A stretch of DNA of 36,548 nucleotides, taken from the NCBI GenBank assembly GCA_017555745.1, contig JAFZFU010000023.1, positions 1-36,548 on the forward strand. Reading direction: 5' to 3'. Shown piece after piece: positions 14,172 through 22,180 of the stretch. The DNA comes from Bacteroidales bacterium. GTDB taxonomy: Bacteria; Bacteroidota; Bacteroidia; Bacteroidales; P3. A program made the translations under genes and the position numbers. The notes beneath the pieces are model-generated. The model was not told where the DNA came from. It saw only the letters and a program-made list of their open reading frames with translations, and did not search any database. Every line of letters starts with the position of its first letter. Within the stretch, counting starts at the first letter, position 1.

Positions 14172-15122
14172 TTAAAACTTTATTATCCAATTGCAATAAT
14201 TGATTAATTGTTCATCGATTGTTAGATTCGCTGCAAAAGACAAAATCCCCTTTTGTAATTGCCCAAATATTTCATTTGCCATTTTCTTCTCTATGGCAGC
14301 AGCTACAAAAGATGTTGAAATTTTATATCCGTCTTTTTCGAATGCTGTACGAATCCTGTTTAAAGCAGTATTTCCTGTTTTCCAATGCTCGTCAGCACCA
14401 GCAGGGTCAATGCCACCCTTCAATTCTCCCAACATCAATATTTTATCAGAACAATTTGCAATATCATCGCCCTTTCCGTAGGTATTTGTATCTGCATTAA
14501 AAAGGCATATATCAATATTGTTCTTTACAATCGGAATATTTAAGTTAAAGGCAAGGACTCTATTCTTTCTTCCCGATTTCCAATATACTGCTTTCAGTCT
14601 GTTTTCTATTTGTGTATTGTTTTTAGGTGCAACGTGCCATTTTTTTGTTTCGTTGTCAAACCACTCAAAACTAATACCCATCACGGACATATTTGAAAGC
14701 AAAGTGCGTATCAATTTTTGTTGAGCCATAGCACCAACAAGATTTCTCATAGATCCACCTAATGAATCGCCTTTAATTAATAGATAGCGATAAACTAATT
14801 CATCTATGAAGTATTTGCCGGCTGGTTCTAAAAAATTGCGTATAAGTTCATTGATTGCAATATCTTTGTCCTTTTCGGTGAAATAGGAAATTGCTTTGTC
14901 TGATAAGCCTGCGGCTGTTAGTAAAGCAGGACGAATATCTGAAATTTCTATCAACGATTTTGGTGTCGATGCTTTTGAAGCCAATACCTTTAACGATTTC
15001 GCACTTTCAATTATGGGAGTTGACCGTTTGTTCTTTTCAAGAGCGAAATTGATGAAGCCAGCACGGGTCTGTTCTCGATTTGTAATTAGGTCAGAGGCTT
15101 GTTTTATAATATTTTCTACCAT
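14172..15122 (-). CDS. Type II restriction endonuclease, AvaI/BsoBI family
   Basis: 316 residues, close to BsoBI (about 323). The catalytic group is visible: Asp204 in KNNIDICLFN, Glu233 and Lys235 in LGELKGGIDPAGADEHWKT, and His246 in the same run. In BsoBI the corresponding residues, as I recall the family, are Asp212, Glu240, Lys242 and His253; the spacing here (29 and 13 residues) is practically the same. AvaI and BsoBI cut C^YCGRG. The enzyme degrades incoming DNA lacking the cognate methyl mark. It is first in the operon, before its methyltransferase, an order that usually needs transcriptional or translational control; no controller gene was found. Target specificity for this protein is inference by homology. 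Confidence 0.88.
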   Translation of the reverse strand: MVENIIKQASDLITNREQTRAGFINFALEKNKRSTPIIESAKSLKVLASKASTPKSLIEISDIRPALLTAAGLSDKAISYFTEKDKDIAINELIRNFLEPAGKYFIDELVYRYLLIKGDSLGGSMRNLVGAMAQQKLIRTLLSNMSVMGISFEWFDNETKKWHVAPKNNTQIENRLKAVYWKSGRKNRVLAFNLNIPIVKNNIDICLFNADTNTYGKGDDIANCSDKILMLGELKGGIDPAGADEHWKTGNTALNRIRTAFEKDGYKISTSFVAAAIEKKMANEIFGQLQKGILSFAANLTIDEQLINYCNWIIKF

Positions 15123-15433
15123 ATATTCAGAATTTAATTAGAATCGCTACAATTTTATAATATGTTTATATTCCAATATTCTCATCTTTTAGTTATACAA
15201 TTGTTTATGTTCAATTTTTCGACTTCTATTTTTTTTTCACAGTTGTGTCAATTCATCTTTCTTAGAAAACAATACCTATTTTGTTAACCGATGCATTTGG
15301 GTTTAAAACAAAGTCGGAAAATCATTTTTCTCAACAGAGTTTTTCTTTGCATTGGTTATTTGGTGGTTTTAAAAATTCATTTTCTAACAAAATAAAGATC
15401 CTACCTTTACTATTTTGCTGGAATTTTAATTTG

Positions 15434-15441
15434 CAAAGGTA
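15434..15441 (-). promoter_or_regulatory. Promoter -7 element for the restriction-modification operon
   Basis: Minus-strand TACCTTTG, with GTTG (3 of 4 matches to TTTG) 20 nt further upstream. It is 312 bp before the endonuclease ATG, so the mRNA would have a long AT-rich leader in which I see no ORF or strong hairpin. Confidence 0.5.
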
Positions 15442-15912
15442 CACTATTTATTCAAAATCTACAACTAAATATATTATTTTAACATTTAATTTCTATTCTA
15501 AAATTATCTATTTTCTTGTTATGTATTTGTGTTTTATATTCTTATATTATTTATACGATGTGGAACTTCTAAAAAAAATTATTACTGTCCACTAAAAAAT
15601 CAATTATAGTCATGTTAGATGTTTATTTTGTCGGACAGCTGGTATGTTGCTGATACATACATCTTATTTGGAGTAAAAATTCAAAATAAGATGTTAGTAA
15701 ATCTAAATATTACGAAGACTTTTGGCTATTTTTGTACATTACCTTACTGTTCCCGCTCGAAAACTTGATGGTGAAATGTTAAAAGTAAAAAATATATAAC
15801 ATTGAAAATAAGGGCGTTGTAAAAAAGACTATCCCGGCGGCGATTTCGTTTGCACGGATTAAATATTTGTTATAACATTGCAGTCGCAAATCAAAAAGAA
15901 GTTGCCTTAACC
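15442..15912. other. Gene-free accessory stretch
   Basis: No supported gene. It contains a hairpin with 11-bp arms, ACATCTTATTT (15659-15669) and AAATAAGATGT (15684-15694). A minus-strand frame at 15779-15979 has odd composition and overlaps a terminator-like hairpin, so I do not call it. The abrupt shift from very AT-rich to mixed sequence near 15720 suggests a junction or relic. Confidence 0.4.
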
Positions 15913-15956
15913 AAACACTCCCTTTTGCCACGTATGGGCGGAAGGGAGTGTTTTTC
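15913..15956 (+). terminator. Terminator-like hairpin
   Basis: AAACACTCCCTT (15913-15924) pairs perfectly with AAGGGAGTGTTT (15942-15953) and T-residues continue on the plus strand. It lies 44 bp past the stop of the minus-strand DUF4491 gene, so it may work for that gene, but the T-tract favours plus-strand transcripts. Confidence 0.6.
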
Positions 15957-15999
15957 GCAATGGTAGTGGCGGTTGCCAACGTTTTCGTAATGTATTGGC

Positions 16000-16287
16000 T
16001 TATTTGTCGTGACCGGGACCTTTGGGAAACCAGCCTTTATCTACTCGTTTTTTTTGGTGAACTACTTCCAATATGCTCCAAAACGATGAGAAAGCAGTAA
16101 CTCCGAGTATGGTTGAAACTATAAGATTTTGAGCGGCGATGGATAGCACTCCAAACAGAATGCCTGCTACTAGAAACATCCACCAGCAGCTTTTGCCAAG
16201 GTAATATTCGGCTTTGATAACTATTGGGTGGAAAAGTCCGATGATTAAAAAAGTGGCAAGGCCAACTATAATTCCTGTAAAATTCAT
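16000..16287 (-). CDS. DUF4491 family membrane protein
   Basis: 95 residues with three hydrophobic segments (about 4-22, 35-52, 54-72) and a basic C-terminal tail (HQKKRVDKGWFPKGPGHDK). Length, the early LIIGLFHPIVIKAEYY motif and the KKRVxKGWFP end fit DUF4491, a small inner-membrane family found mainly in Bacteroidota with unknown function. It stands alone on the minus strand, separated by a terminator from the peptidase gene upstream. Confidence 0.8.
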   Translation of the reverse strand: MNFTGIIVGLATFLIIGLFHPIVIKAEYYLGKSCWWMFLVAGILFGVLSIAAQNLIVSTILGVTAFSSFWSILEVVHQKKRVDKGWFPKGPGHDK

Positions 16288-16315
16288 AATCGAAATAGGG
16301 TTTATTTATTAAATA

Positions 16316-16352
16316 GACTTTGGCATTTGCAGATTAAGCAAGTGCCAAAGTC
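16316..16352 (-). terminator. Terminator of the C69 peptidase gene
   Basis: GACTTTGGCA (16316-16325) pairs perfectly with TGCCAAAGTC (16343-16352). It lies 20 bp after the stop codon. A degenerate copy exists at 12439-12476. Confidence 0.7.
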
Positions 16353-16371
16353 GAATATTGTTTATTGTTAC

Positions 16372-17970
16372 CTACCAACGTCCGTCGAAGGTGGTCCAAA
16401 TAAGGTCGCCGGTTTCCCATGCTTTGTCTACGGCTGCGTTGCCACATTGGTTGCTGAATTCGGTAAGCAGCTTGATGGCTTCGGTGCGTTTGCCTTCTTG
16501 CATTAGTTGTAGGGCTTGAGTCTCGATGTCGGCACGTTGTTTTATAAAGTCGGCTTGCATAGGACCCCAAGCAGCGTCGACGGTCTTACGCATATCGCCC
16601 CAACGTTTGGCTGCCAATGTTCCCAATCGGTTGAATGCCCACCAGGCGGCTTTGCGGCTGAAACCGGTTTCGCGTCCGCAGGTTTTGTAGGTCTCGGGCA
16701 TATCGGTAATGTTGGCGTAGAAGGGCACGTAGATGGACGAAGCCACGTTGTCCAGTGCCAACCAGCATAGTCCGCCTACTTCGTCGGGCATATCGTTGCG
16801 GCATTGCAGTATGGTTGCATACACGGTGAAGTGTACTGCTATGGAGCGTTCGCCAAGGGCGTGCCAGCCGCCGTTCACTTTGTGTAGTGCCAGTTCGTCG
16901 GCTTTCATAAAGGGGTTGGCAAGTGGTGATATTACGGTTTTGCCTTCTTTGTTGGTAACGGTTAGGTTTTTGCGCATATCGTATTCGGTGCCTTCGTAGT
17001 AGTCTTTGAATACACGCATCATGTCTTCGATGCTTACCAGCGAATCGGGTTTAACCGAGAAAGGATAGTTTTCGGCATTGGGGTCTAGCTTAAGCGATGG
17101 TGCCAGCAGGTCGAACACACGCCATTCTCTTCGGCGACATGCCAACATTGTTCGGCTTTGTGGGGCGTAGGCGTAGGCAAAGTTGAAAGGCTTGCCGCTT
17201 TTTTTGCTCCACCAGCCCATCTCTTCGGCAAGGCTGTATATGTTGTCCGATGCCATAAAGTAGTCCTTGTCCTTTAGGTTTATCTCCTTGATGGTTGAGG
17301 CGTTGGCATTTACAGCAATGTGGTCGTCGGGTACACGTTGTGCTGCCCATACTGCACCGCGTTTTCCTTTTCCAGGTCCGTATATCTCGAGGTGCCACAC
17401 TTCGTTTTTGTCGGCAATTGTTAGGCATTCGCCGGCATCGTTCCAGCCGTATTCTTTAAGTAGCTCGCCGGCGGTGCGTATGGCTTGGCGTGCTGTGCTG
17501 CATCGTTGTAGCAGTAGCATGCAAAGACGTTGGCAGTCTACCAGTCCGCTGTCGGATTGCAATTCTTTGCGTCCGCCTATGGTGGATTCGCCTATGGCCA
17601 ATTGCTTTTCGTTCATGCAAGGGTAGGCGGTGTTGAGGAACTGATAGGTGTGTTCGGCTTGTGGTATTTCGCCTATCTTGATGTTTTCGTATTTAGGCAT
17701 TTTGCCTTCCACCTTGGGAGCCCAGCGGTGTAGGTACATCTTTTGCATATCGCCCTTGGCGTAGTCGCGTGCCGGTTCTACCCACACATTGGTGCGTGTG
17801 CGGTGGCTGTCGTCGGTGTGCGAGGTCATCACCGAACCATCTTTCGAGGCTTTTTTGCCCACGGTGATGGTGGTGCATTCCATGCCTTGTGTTTCTTCGT
17901 CGGGGCTCATGCTCTGAGCCATTGCGTTCAGCGTAAAGAACGCCAGCAGTAGTGTAAATACTTTTTTCAT
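16372..17970 (-). CDS. C69 family dipeptidase (secreted)
   Basis: 532 residues. A signal peptide ending LNAMAQ (about 1-19) is followed by a short propeptide and GMECTTITVGKKASKDGSV, in which Cys32 is the expected N-terminal nucleophile after self-processing (Ntn-hydrolase fold). The next motifs, RTRTNVWVEP and ESTIGGRKEL, and the long C-terminal domain are typical of peptidase family C69 (PepD). These enzymes cleave dipeptides; in Bacteroidota they are exported and probably scavenge peptides. The gene is monocistronic, with a promoter at 18021-18028 and a terminator at 16316-16352. Codon use is GC-richer than the neighbouring lipoprotein gene. Confidence 0.9.
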   Translation of the reverse strand: MKKVFTLLLAFFTLNAMAQSMSPDEETQGMECTTITVGKKASKDGSVMTSHTDDSHRTRTNVWVEPARDYAKGDMQKMYLHRWAPKVEGKMPKYENIKIGEIPQAEHTYQFLNTAYPCMNEKQLAIGESTIGGRKELQSDSGLVDCQRLCMLLLQRCSTARQAIRTAGELLKEYGWNDAGECLTIADKNEVWHLEIYGPGKGKRGAVWAAQRVPDDHIAVNANASTIKEINLKDKDYFMASDNIYSLAEEMGWWSKKSGKPFNFAYAYAPQSRTMLACRRREWRVFDLLAPSLKLDPNAENYPFSVKPDSLVSIEDMMRVFKDYYEGTEYDMRKNLTVTNKEGKTVISPLANPFMKADELALHKVNGGWHALGERSIAVHFTVYATILQCRNDMPDEVGGLCWLALDNVASSIYVPFYANITDMPETYKTCGRETGFSRKAAWWAFNRLGTLAAKRWGDMRKTVDAAWGPMQADFIKQRADIETQALQLMQEGKRTEAIKLLTEFSNQCGNAAVDKAWETGDLIWTTFDGRW

Positions 17971-18020
17971 TGTGTTGTATGTTTATTATTACTATTATAT
18001 TTATCGTAGCTATCGGCTTG

Positions 18021-18028
18021 CAAAGGTA
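18021..18028 (-). promoter_or_regulatory. Promoter -7 element for the C69 peptidase gene
   Basis: Minus-strand TACCTTTG followed by GCAAG. It is 51 bp before the ATG. An ATTG at -33 distance (18-nt spacer) matches 3 of 4 bases. Confidence 0.65.
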
Positions 18029-18074
18029 CGACTTTTTTTTGAATGGCAATAGGGTGGGAGAGTGTTTTGGATAA

Positions 18075-18104
18075 AAAAAGAGAAGAAAGGATTGTTCTTT
18101 CTTC
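18075..18104 (-). terminator. Terminator after the 18204-18758 lipoprotein gene
   Basis: On the minus strand GAAGAAAG (18104-18097) pairs with CTTTCTTC (18089-18082), then a run of seven T. Confidence 0.7.
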
Positions 18105-18203
18105 GCTTTGGTAATTAGAGTAGGAATTAATGAATCTTAGAAGATTAAACTTGTAGTAAGGAAATCTTCTTTACAATAATTCATACTTTCCGTTTGTAAG
18201 AAA

Positions 18204-18758
18204 TTACTCTATTTCATTGAGTTTTGCCCACTCTTCCGGTGTATAAGCTGTGCCGTAGTACGAACCTTCATAGTAATAAGATACAACAATATATCCTTCG
18301 TTTATCTTTTCGCTATGCCATTTGTTAAATTCGTCTTCATTTTCGGTTATGAAAGTCTTTGATTTCGCTCCATTCTCTGCTTTATGGAAATTATCAGTAA
18401 GTTTCTTGCCAAGTTCGGATTTGAAAGAAATTCTTGTAACATCTGTTGATTTTGAGTTTTGAGAATTTGTTTTGCATGCAAAATAACATTTACCTTCAAA
18501 AGTTCTAAGGTTAAATGTTAGAATAAAATCTTTGCCAAACTCTTGTTCTGTGTATGTTTCTTCAGCTAGTGCGTCTGGATCGATGCCTTCAAGAGATAAT
18601 CCGGGAACATCAAGCCCCGGTCCGGGAACTAAAAAGTCAAAAACACATTCGTGATTTACTTCATTTTTTTGTTGTTTCTCTTGAACTATATTCTCATCTT
18701 TATTACATGATGAGAAAAAAACTGTAGCACAAAGTGCCAAAATAAATGTTTTTTTCAT
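18204..18758 (-). CDS. Lipoprotein of unknown function
   Basis: 184 residues. MKKTFILALCATVFFSSC is a lipoprotein signal with Cys18 followed by NKDEN; acidic residues after the cysteine are common in Bacteroidota surface lipoproteins. The mature part is acidic, with a strand-rich middle (FILTFNLRTFEGKCYFACKT) and a C-terminal Tyr-rich stretch (VSYYYEGSYYG). No family recognised. The gene ends in a terminator and has a TAnnTTTG box 77 bp upstream at 18835-18842. Confidence 0.7.
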   Translation of the reverse strand: MKKTFILALCATVFFSSCNKDENIVQEKQQKNEVNHECVFDFLVPGPGLDVPGLSLEGIDPDALAEETYTEQEFGKDFILTFNLRTFEGKCYFACKTNSQNSKSTDVTRISFKSELGKKLTDNFHKAENGAKSKTFITENEDEFNKWHSEKINEGYIVVSYYYEGSYYGTAYTPEEWAKLNEIE

Positions 18759-18814
18759 TTTCTTTTCTATAAGTATTTGTGTAATTATATATTGTATTTA
18801 AACATACATTACTG

Positions 18815-18964
18815 CTATACTCTATGATATTGAGCAAAGATATTTATTATGATTGTGGATGTATGCTGTGCCACAATCGTAATCTTTTTTATCCCCGTTG
18901 CTTGTCGCAGTACTTCAAGCGAGGCGTAAATTCCTCTTTTTCCTTTTTCTCTGCATCGTTTCAT
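18815..18964 (-). CDS. Small basic ORF, 49 codons
   Basis: ATG at 18964, TAG at 18815-18817. It starts MKRCREKGKRGIYASLEVLR, a very basic N-terminus, then a hydrophobic part ending IIINIFAQYHRV. A -7 box (TATCTTTG, 19048-19055) lies 84 bp upstream. A hairpin (GATTGTGG/CCACAATC, 18851-18858 and 18871-18878) lies inside the frame, so this could instead be a small RNA with a terminator. No homologue known to me. Confidence 0.3.
   Translation of the reverse strand: MKRCREKGKRGIYASLEVLRQATGIKKITIVAQHTSTIIINIFAQYHRV
18835..18842 (-). promoter_or_regulatory. -7 element for the 18204-18758 lipoprotein gene
   Basis: Minus-strand TATCTTTG, 77 bp before the ATG at 18758. The -33 region is not clear. 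Confidence 0.55.
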
Positions 18965-19047
18965 ATTAATGATATTTGTTGTTTAATTATTTATTTACAG
19001 TAAGATATAGGAATTCTTAATTGTATATTACTATATCTTGGACTCGG

Positions 19048-19055
19048 CAAAGATA
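19048..19055 (-). promoter_or_regulatory. -7 element upstream of the small basic ORF
   Basis: Minus-strand TATCTTTG in a perfect TAnnTTTG form. It is the reason the stretch 18815-18964 is considered transcribed. Bases 19056-19320 contain no gene I can support. Confidence 0.5.
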
Positions 19056-19325
19056 CGAAAATATTTGAAAGTAAAAGTTAAAAAAGAAAAAAATACTGAA
19101 ATGGAAAAATATTGATATGTATTACAAAGGAACAAAAAAAGACTAAATAATGTATCAAATAAGAATTTTGAAGGGCATTACAAGTCGTTGATAGGTTGAT
19201 AATGATGGTTTTTGTATTCTAAGTCTAAAGAGTTTATTGTTTGTTTATCAGTTTTGTAAAGCGTGTTAGCATAGTGTTGATAAAAATAAACGACGATTTA
19301 TGCCATATAATTGAAAAAATGGTTG

Positions 19326-19333
19326 TATCTTTG
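19326..19333 (+). promoter_or_regulatory. Promoter -7 element of the pyrBI operon
   Basis: TATCTTTG followed by GCACACG. It lies 27 bp before the leader-peptide ATG and 187 bp before pyrB, leaving a leader of about 180 nt. The -33 box is weak (TGCC at a 21-nt spacing). Confidence 0.65.
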
Positions 19334-19359
19334 CACACGATTTTGGAACAAAAAATACA

Positions 19360-19446
19360 ATGATGAAAGAAAGATTAAACAATATATTAGCAACAACTGC
19401 AGCAATGCCCATGGGTGTTGATAAAATAATTTTTTTCATTGATTAG
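19360..19446 (+). CDS. pyrBI leader peptide
   Basis: 28-codon frame MMKERLNNILATTAAMPMGV followed by DKIIFFID and TAG at 19444-19446. The stop codon directly abuts the base of the terminator stem at 19447. A T7 tract at 19430-19436 lies in the last codons. In E. coli the pyrBI leader peptide couples ribosome position to a UTP-sensitive pause: low UTP slows polymerase in the U-rich tract and lets the ribosome catch up and block the terminator. The layout here is the same, so I infer a regulatory rather than a structural role. Confidence 0.6.
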   Translation: MMKERLNNILATTAAMPMGVDKIIFFID

Positions 19447-19470
19447 GCGACTCTGTTGGTCGCTTTTTTT
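19447..19470 (+). terminator. pyrBI attenuator
   Basis: GCGAC (19447-19451), 7-nt loop, GTCGC (19459-19463), T7. It sits between promoter and pyrB on the same strand, 50 bp before the pyrB ATG, so it must be read through for expression. A weak upstream hairpin CAACA/TGTTG (19391-19395, 19416-19420) could act as pause site. Confidence 0.75.
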
Positions 19471-19519
19471 GTGCCGTAAGCAAAAAGATAATAAGTAATA
19501 ATATATAAATAAAAGAACT

Positions 19520-20437
19520 ATGAGTAATTTAAAAGGACGTAATCTTATTTCAATTACCGACTTCACTAAGGAAGAATATATCCAGATATTGGATATTGCC
19601 GAAGAGTTTGAAAAGAACCCCAAACAAGCAATCTTGAATGATAAGGTTGTTGCCACATTGTTTTTCGAACCTTCGACCCGTACTCGTTTGAGTTTCGAAA
19701 GCGCTGCCAACCAATTAGGTGCCCGTATAATAGGTTTTAGTGATCCCGGTGGAACAAGTGTTCAAAAAGGCGAATCGTTGCACGACACTATCACTATGGT
19801 AAGCAGCTACTCCGACCTTATAGTAATGCGTAACCCACGCGAAGGTAGCTCGCGTTATGCAAGCGAAGTATCGACAGTGCCCGTGATAAATGCCGGCGAT
19901 GGTGCTAACCAACACCCCACTCAATGTATGCTTGACCTTTACTCTATAAGAAAAACTCAAGGTACTTTGGATAACTTGAACATTGCTTTGGTTGGCGACT
20001 TGAAATATGGACGTACCGTTCACTCGCTTACTCAAGCTATGAGTAACTTCAACACTACTTTCCACTTCGTTTCGCCCGACGAATTGAAGATGCCCGAATC
20101 GGTAAAAATGTCGGTGCGTGATGCTAATCTAAACTACTACGAATACTCTGACATAAACGAAATAATACCCGTAGCCGATATTATTTATATGACAAGAGTA
20201 CAACGCGAACGTTTCCCTGATTTGATAGAATACGAACGTGTGAAAGATTCGTGCATTCTTACAGCAAATATGCTTAAAGGTTGCAAAGATAATATGCGTA
20301 TACTTCACCCACTTCCACGTGTAAACGAAATTACTACCGATGTTGACAAAACTCCGTATGCTTACTACTTCCAACAAGCACAAAACGGTGTTTACGTTCG
20401 TCAAGCATTGATAGCTGCAATATTGGGTGTTAGATAA
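19520..20437 (+). CDS. pyrB: Aspartate carbamoyltransferase, catalytic chain
   Basis: 305 residues, the normal length. The enzyme makes carbamoyl-aspartate from carbamoyl phosphate and aspartate, the committed step of pyrimidine synthesis. Carbamoyl-phosphate loop [13 protein letters not shown] has STRTR at 52-56; QKGES (82-86) supplies the 80s-loop lysine; HPTQ is at 132-135; [11 protein letters not shown] near 265 binds aspartate. The gene is followed 34 bp later by pyrI, so the organism makes the regulated catalytic/regulatory holoenzyme. Regulation by the leader attenuator is likely. Confidence 0.98.
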   Translation: MSNLKGRNLISITDFTKEEYIQILDIAEEFEKNPKQAILNDKVVATLFFEPSTRTRLSFESAANQLGARIIGFSDPGGTSVQKGESLHDTITMVSSYSDLIVMRNPREGSSRYASEVSTVPVINAGDGANQHPTQCMLDLYSIRKTQGTLDNLNIALVGDLKYGRTVHSLTQAMSNFNTTFHFVSPDELKMPESVKMSVRDANLNYYEYSDINEIIPVADIIYMTRVQRERFPDLIEYERVKDSCILTANMLKGCKDNMRILHPLPRVNEITTDVDKTPYAYYFQQAQNGVYVRQALIAAILGVR

Positions 20438-20471
20438 TATAGTTGTTTTACAATATAAAAAGAATAGAACA

Positions 20472-20933
20472 ATGGAAAATAAGAAAGAATTAGTAGTATC
20501 GGCCATCGACAATGGTACTGTTATCGACCATATACCAACCAACGCTGTATATCGTGTAATACATATTTTGGGTTTGGAAAATTACGAAGACGAAGTGCTT
20601 ATAGGTTATAATTTGGAAAGTAAGAAACTTGGCAAGAAAGGTATTATAAAGATAAAAAACAAATTCTTTGAAAAAGACCAAATAAACAAGATAGCACTTG
20701 TAGCACCAATGGCTAGCCTTATAGTGATTAAAAACTACGAGGTGGTAGAAAAGATAAGAACTGAAATTCCTGACAAAATAGAAGGTATAGTAAAGTGTGT
20801 AAACCCAAAATGTATCACCAATTCGGAAGTTATACGCACTAAATTTGATGTAGTGGACAAAGAAAACTTAGAAATGAGATGTCACTACTGCGAAAAGTTC
20901 ACTTCGAAAGATACTATCAGTTTTGTAGAATAA
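20472..20933 (+). CDS. pyrI: Aspartate carbamoyltransferase, regulatory chain
   Basis: 153 residues from ATG 20472 (MENKKELVVSAIDNGTVIDH), which fits the family start; a longer frame upstream adds residues that overlap the intergenic region. The nucleotide-binding domain is residues 1-100. The C-terminal zinc domain has Cys109, Cys114, Cys137 and Cys140 (CVNPKC and CHYC), all four ligands present. It binds CTP/ATP to control PyrB allosterically. It is the last gene of the operon, with a strong terminator following. Confidence 0.97.
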   Translation: MENKKELVVSAIDNGTVIDHIPTNAVYRVIHILGLENYEDEVLIGYNLESKKLGKKGIIKIKNKFFEKDQINKIALVAPMASLIVIKNYEVVEKIRTEIPDKIEGIVKCVNPKCITNSEVIRTKFDVVDKENLEMRCHYCEKFTSKDTISFVE

Positions 20934-20955
20934 AGTAATTTCCCATATTTTTATT

Positions 20956-20988
20956 AGCGTAAGGAAAGATTTTTCCTTGCGCTTTTTT
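20956..20988 (+). terminator. Terminator of pyrBI
   Basis: AGCGTAAGGAAA (20956-20967) pairs over 12 bp with TTTCCTTGCGCT (20972-20983), with one G-U pair, then T6. Confidence 0.9.
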
Positions 20989-21000
20989 GTTTGTAGGCAT

Positions 21001-21030
21001 AAAAAAAGCAACCCCAAAATATGGGGTTGC
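21001..21030 (-). terminator. Terminator of the bamA-skp operon
   Basis: GCAACCCC (21008-21015) and GGGGTTGC (21023-21030); on the minus strand the hairpin is followed by T7. It is 29 bp after the last skp-like gene, facing the pyrBI terminator. Confidence 0.9.
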
Positions 21031-21058
21031 CGCCATGAAAAAAAATATTAAGTATTGA

Positions 21059-21565
21059 TTAATTTAATCCAAGTTTTTTCTTTACAAGAGGCAATATATC
21101 GTCGCCACCTTCGTATAATGTTACTCCTACAGCCGAGTCGAAAATGTAAGTGTAACCATTTTCTTTAGCCACATCGCGGATAGCTTCTTTAGCACGGTCT
21201 ATAATAGGAGTTAGTAATGCTTTTTCGCTTTCTTGCAAACGTAGTTGTGCGTTCTTTTGAAATTCTTCGATACGGGCTCCCTTGTCTTGCAATTCGCTTT
21301 GTTTGGTTTTCTTAATCAAATCTGACATTTGCGATTCTTTTGCCATATAGTCGTTATATAAGTTTTGAAGTTCCATTTGCATTTCTTTCAATTGGTCTTC
21401 AAGTTCGGTCATTTCTCTTTGTAATTGAGCTTGTGCCGAATCTCTACCGGGCATAATCTTTAATAGTTCGTTAGAATCAATATGTCCTAATTTTACATTC
21501 TTTTGTGCGAAAGCTGTTCCTAATGTTAGCAATGCCATTGCTATTACAATGCATGTTTTTTTCAT
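21059..21565 (-). CDS. OmpH/Skp family periplasmic chaperone 2
   Basis: 168 residues. A signal peptide ending LGTAFAQ (1-21) is followed by KNVKLGHIDSNELLKIMPG, the conserved Skp strand, then about 90 residues of charged coiled coil (QLQREMTELEDQLKEMQMEL and onwards) that form the tentacles, and a C-terminal strand region with YTYIFDSAVG. Skp binds unfolded outer-membrane proteins and hands them to BamA. It is the last gene of the operon, 50 bp after its paralogue. Confidence 0.9.
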   Translation of the reverse strand: MKKTCIVIAMALLTLGTAFAQKNVKLGHIDSNELLKIMPGRDSAQAQLQREMTELEDQLKEMQMELQNLYNDYMAKESQMSDLIKKTKQSELQDKGARIEEFQKNAQLRLQESEKALLTPIIDRAKEAIRDVAKENGYTYIFDSAVGVTLYEGGDDILPLVKKKLGLN

Positions 21566-21615
21566 AATGTTTGATCGTATTTTTGTTATTTATCAGTTTA
21601 ATTTATTTCTAATTA

Positions 21616-22143
21616 TTATTTCTTTGAGTTTTTGCCGTAGCCCAATTGTGTTAGTATATCGTCGCTTATATCATATTTTGGATCCACATAAAGTAGTGTA
21701 GCTGAACCCGCTTTATCCAATATGAAGGCATAGTTTTTAGTCGAAGCTGCTTTTTCTATTGCGTTGTATACCTTATCTTGTATAGGTTTCATTAGTTCTT
21801 CGCGTTTCTTTTCCAAGTCGCCTCCTGAGCCGAAACGTTTGCGTTGAAGTTCTTTTACTTCTTTTTCCTTTTCTATAATTTCGTTTTGACGTTTTGTTTT
21901 CAAGTCTTCGGGTAGCAAGGCTGCTTCGGTTTGATATTTTTTATACAAATTGTCGATTTCTTGAAATTTAGTTTCTATCTCCTTTTGCCAATCTATCGAT
22001 AGTTTGTCAAGAGATTTTTGTGCTTGTTCGTAATCGGGTATGCTGGATAGTATATATTCAGTGTCTACACAAGCATACTTTTGGGCTGATGCCATTCCTA
22101 TCCACATCAAAAATAATGATGCTAATAAAATTGTTTTTTTCAT
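21616..22143 (-). CDS. OmpH/Skp family periplasmic chaperone 1
   Basis: 175 residues from the ATG at 22143 (MKKTILLASLFLMWIGMASAQ, a signal peptide); a longer frame from 22170 would add nine polar residues before it. Mature start KYACVDTEYILSSIPDYEQA is the Skp family strand and helix, followed by a Glu/Lys-rich coiled coil and YAFILDKAGSATLLYV. It lies 37 bp downstream of bamA. Two adjacent skp-like genes after bamA are usual in Bacteroidota; the two proteins may serve different client sets. Confidence 0.9.
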   Translation of the reverse strand: MKKTILLASLFLMWIGMASAQKYACVDTEYILSSIPDYEQAQKSLDKLSIDWQKEIETKFQEIDNLYKKYQTEAALLPEDLKTKRQNEIIEKEKEVKELQRKRFGSGGDLEKKREELMKPIQDKVYNAIEKAASTKNYAFILDKAGSATLLYVDPKYDISDDILTQLGYGKNSKK

Positions 22144-22180
22144 ATCTAATTCTTTTTTTATTGTTATCAAATTGTGTTTA

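Noticed and set aside
15281..15595. Plus-strand 104-codon hydrophobic frame
   Set aside because: Phe/Tyr/Ile-rich translation of very AT-rich DNA, with no start context, and it runs against the R-M promoter.
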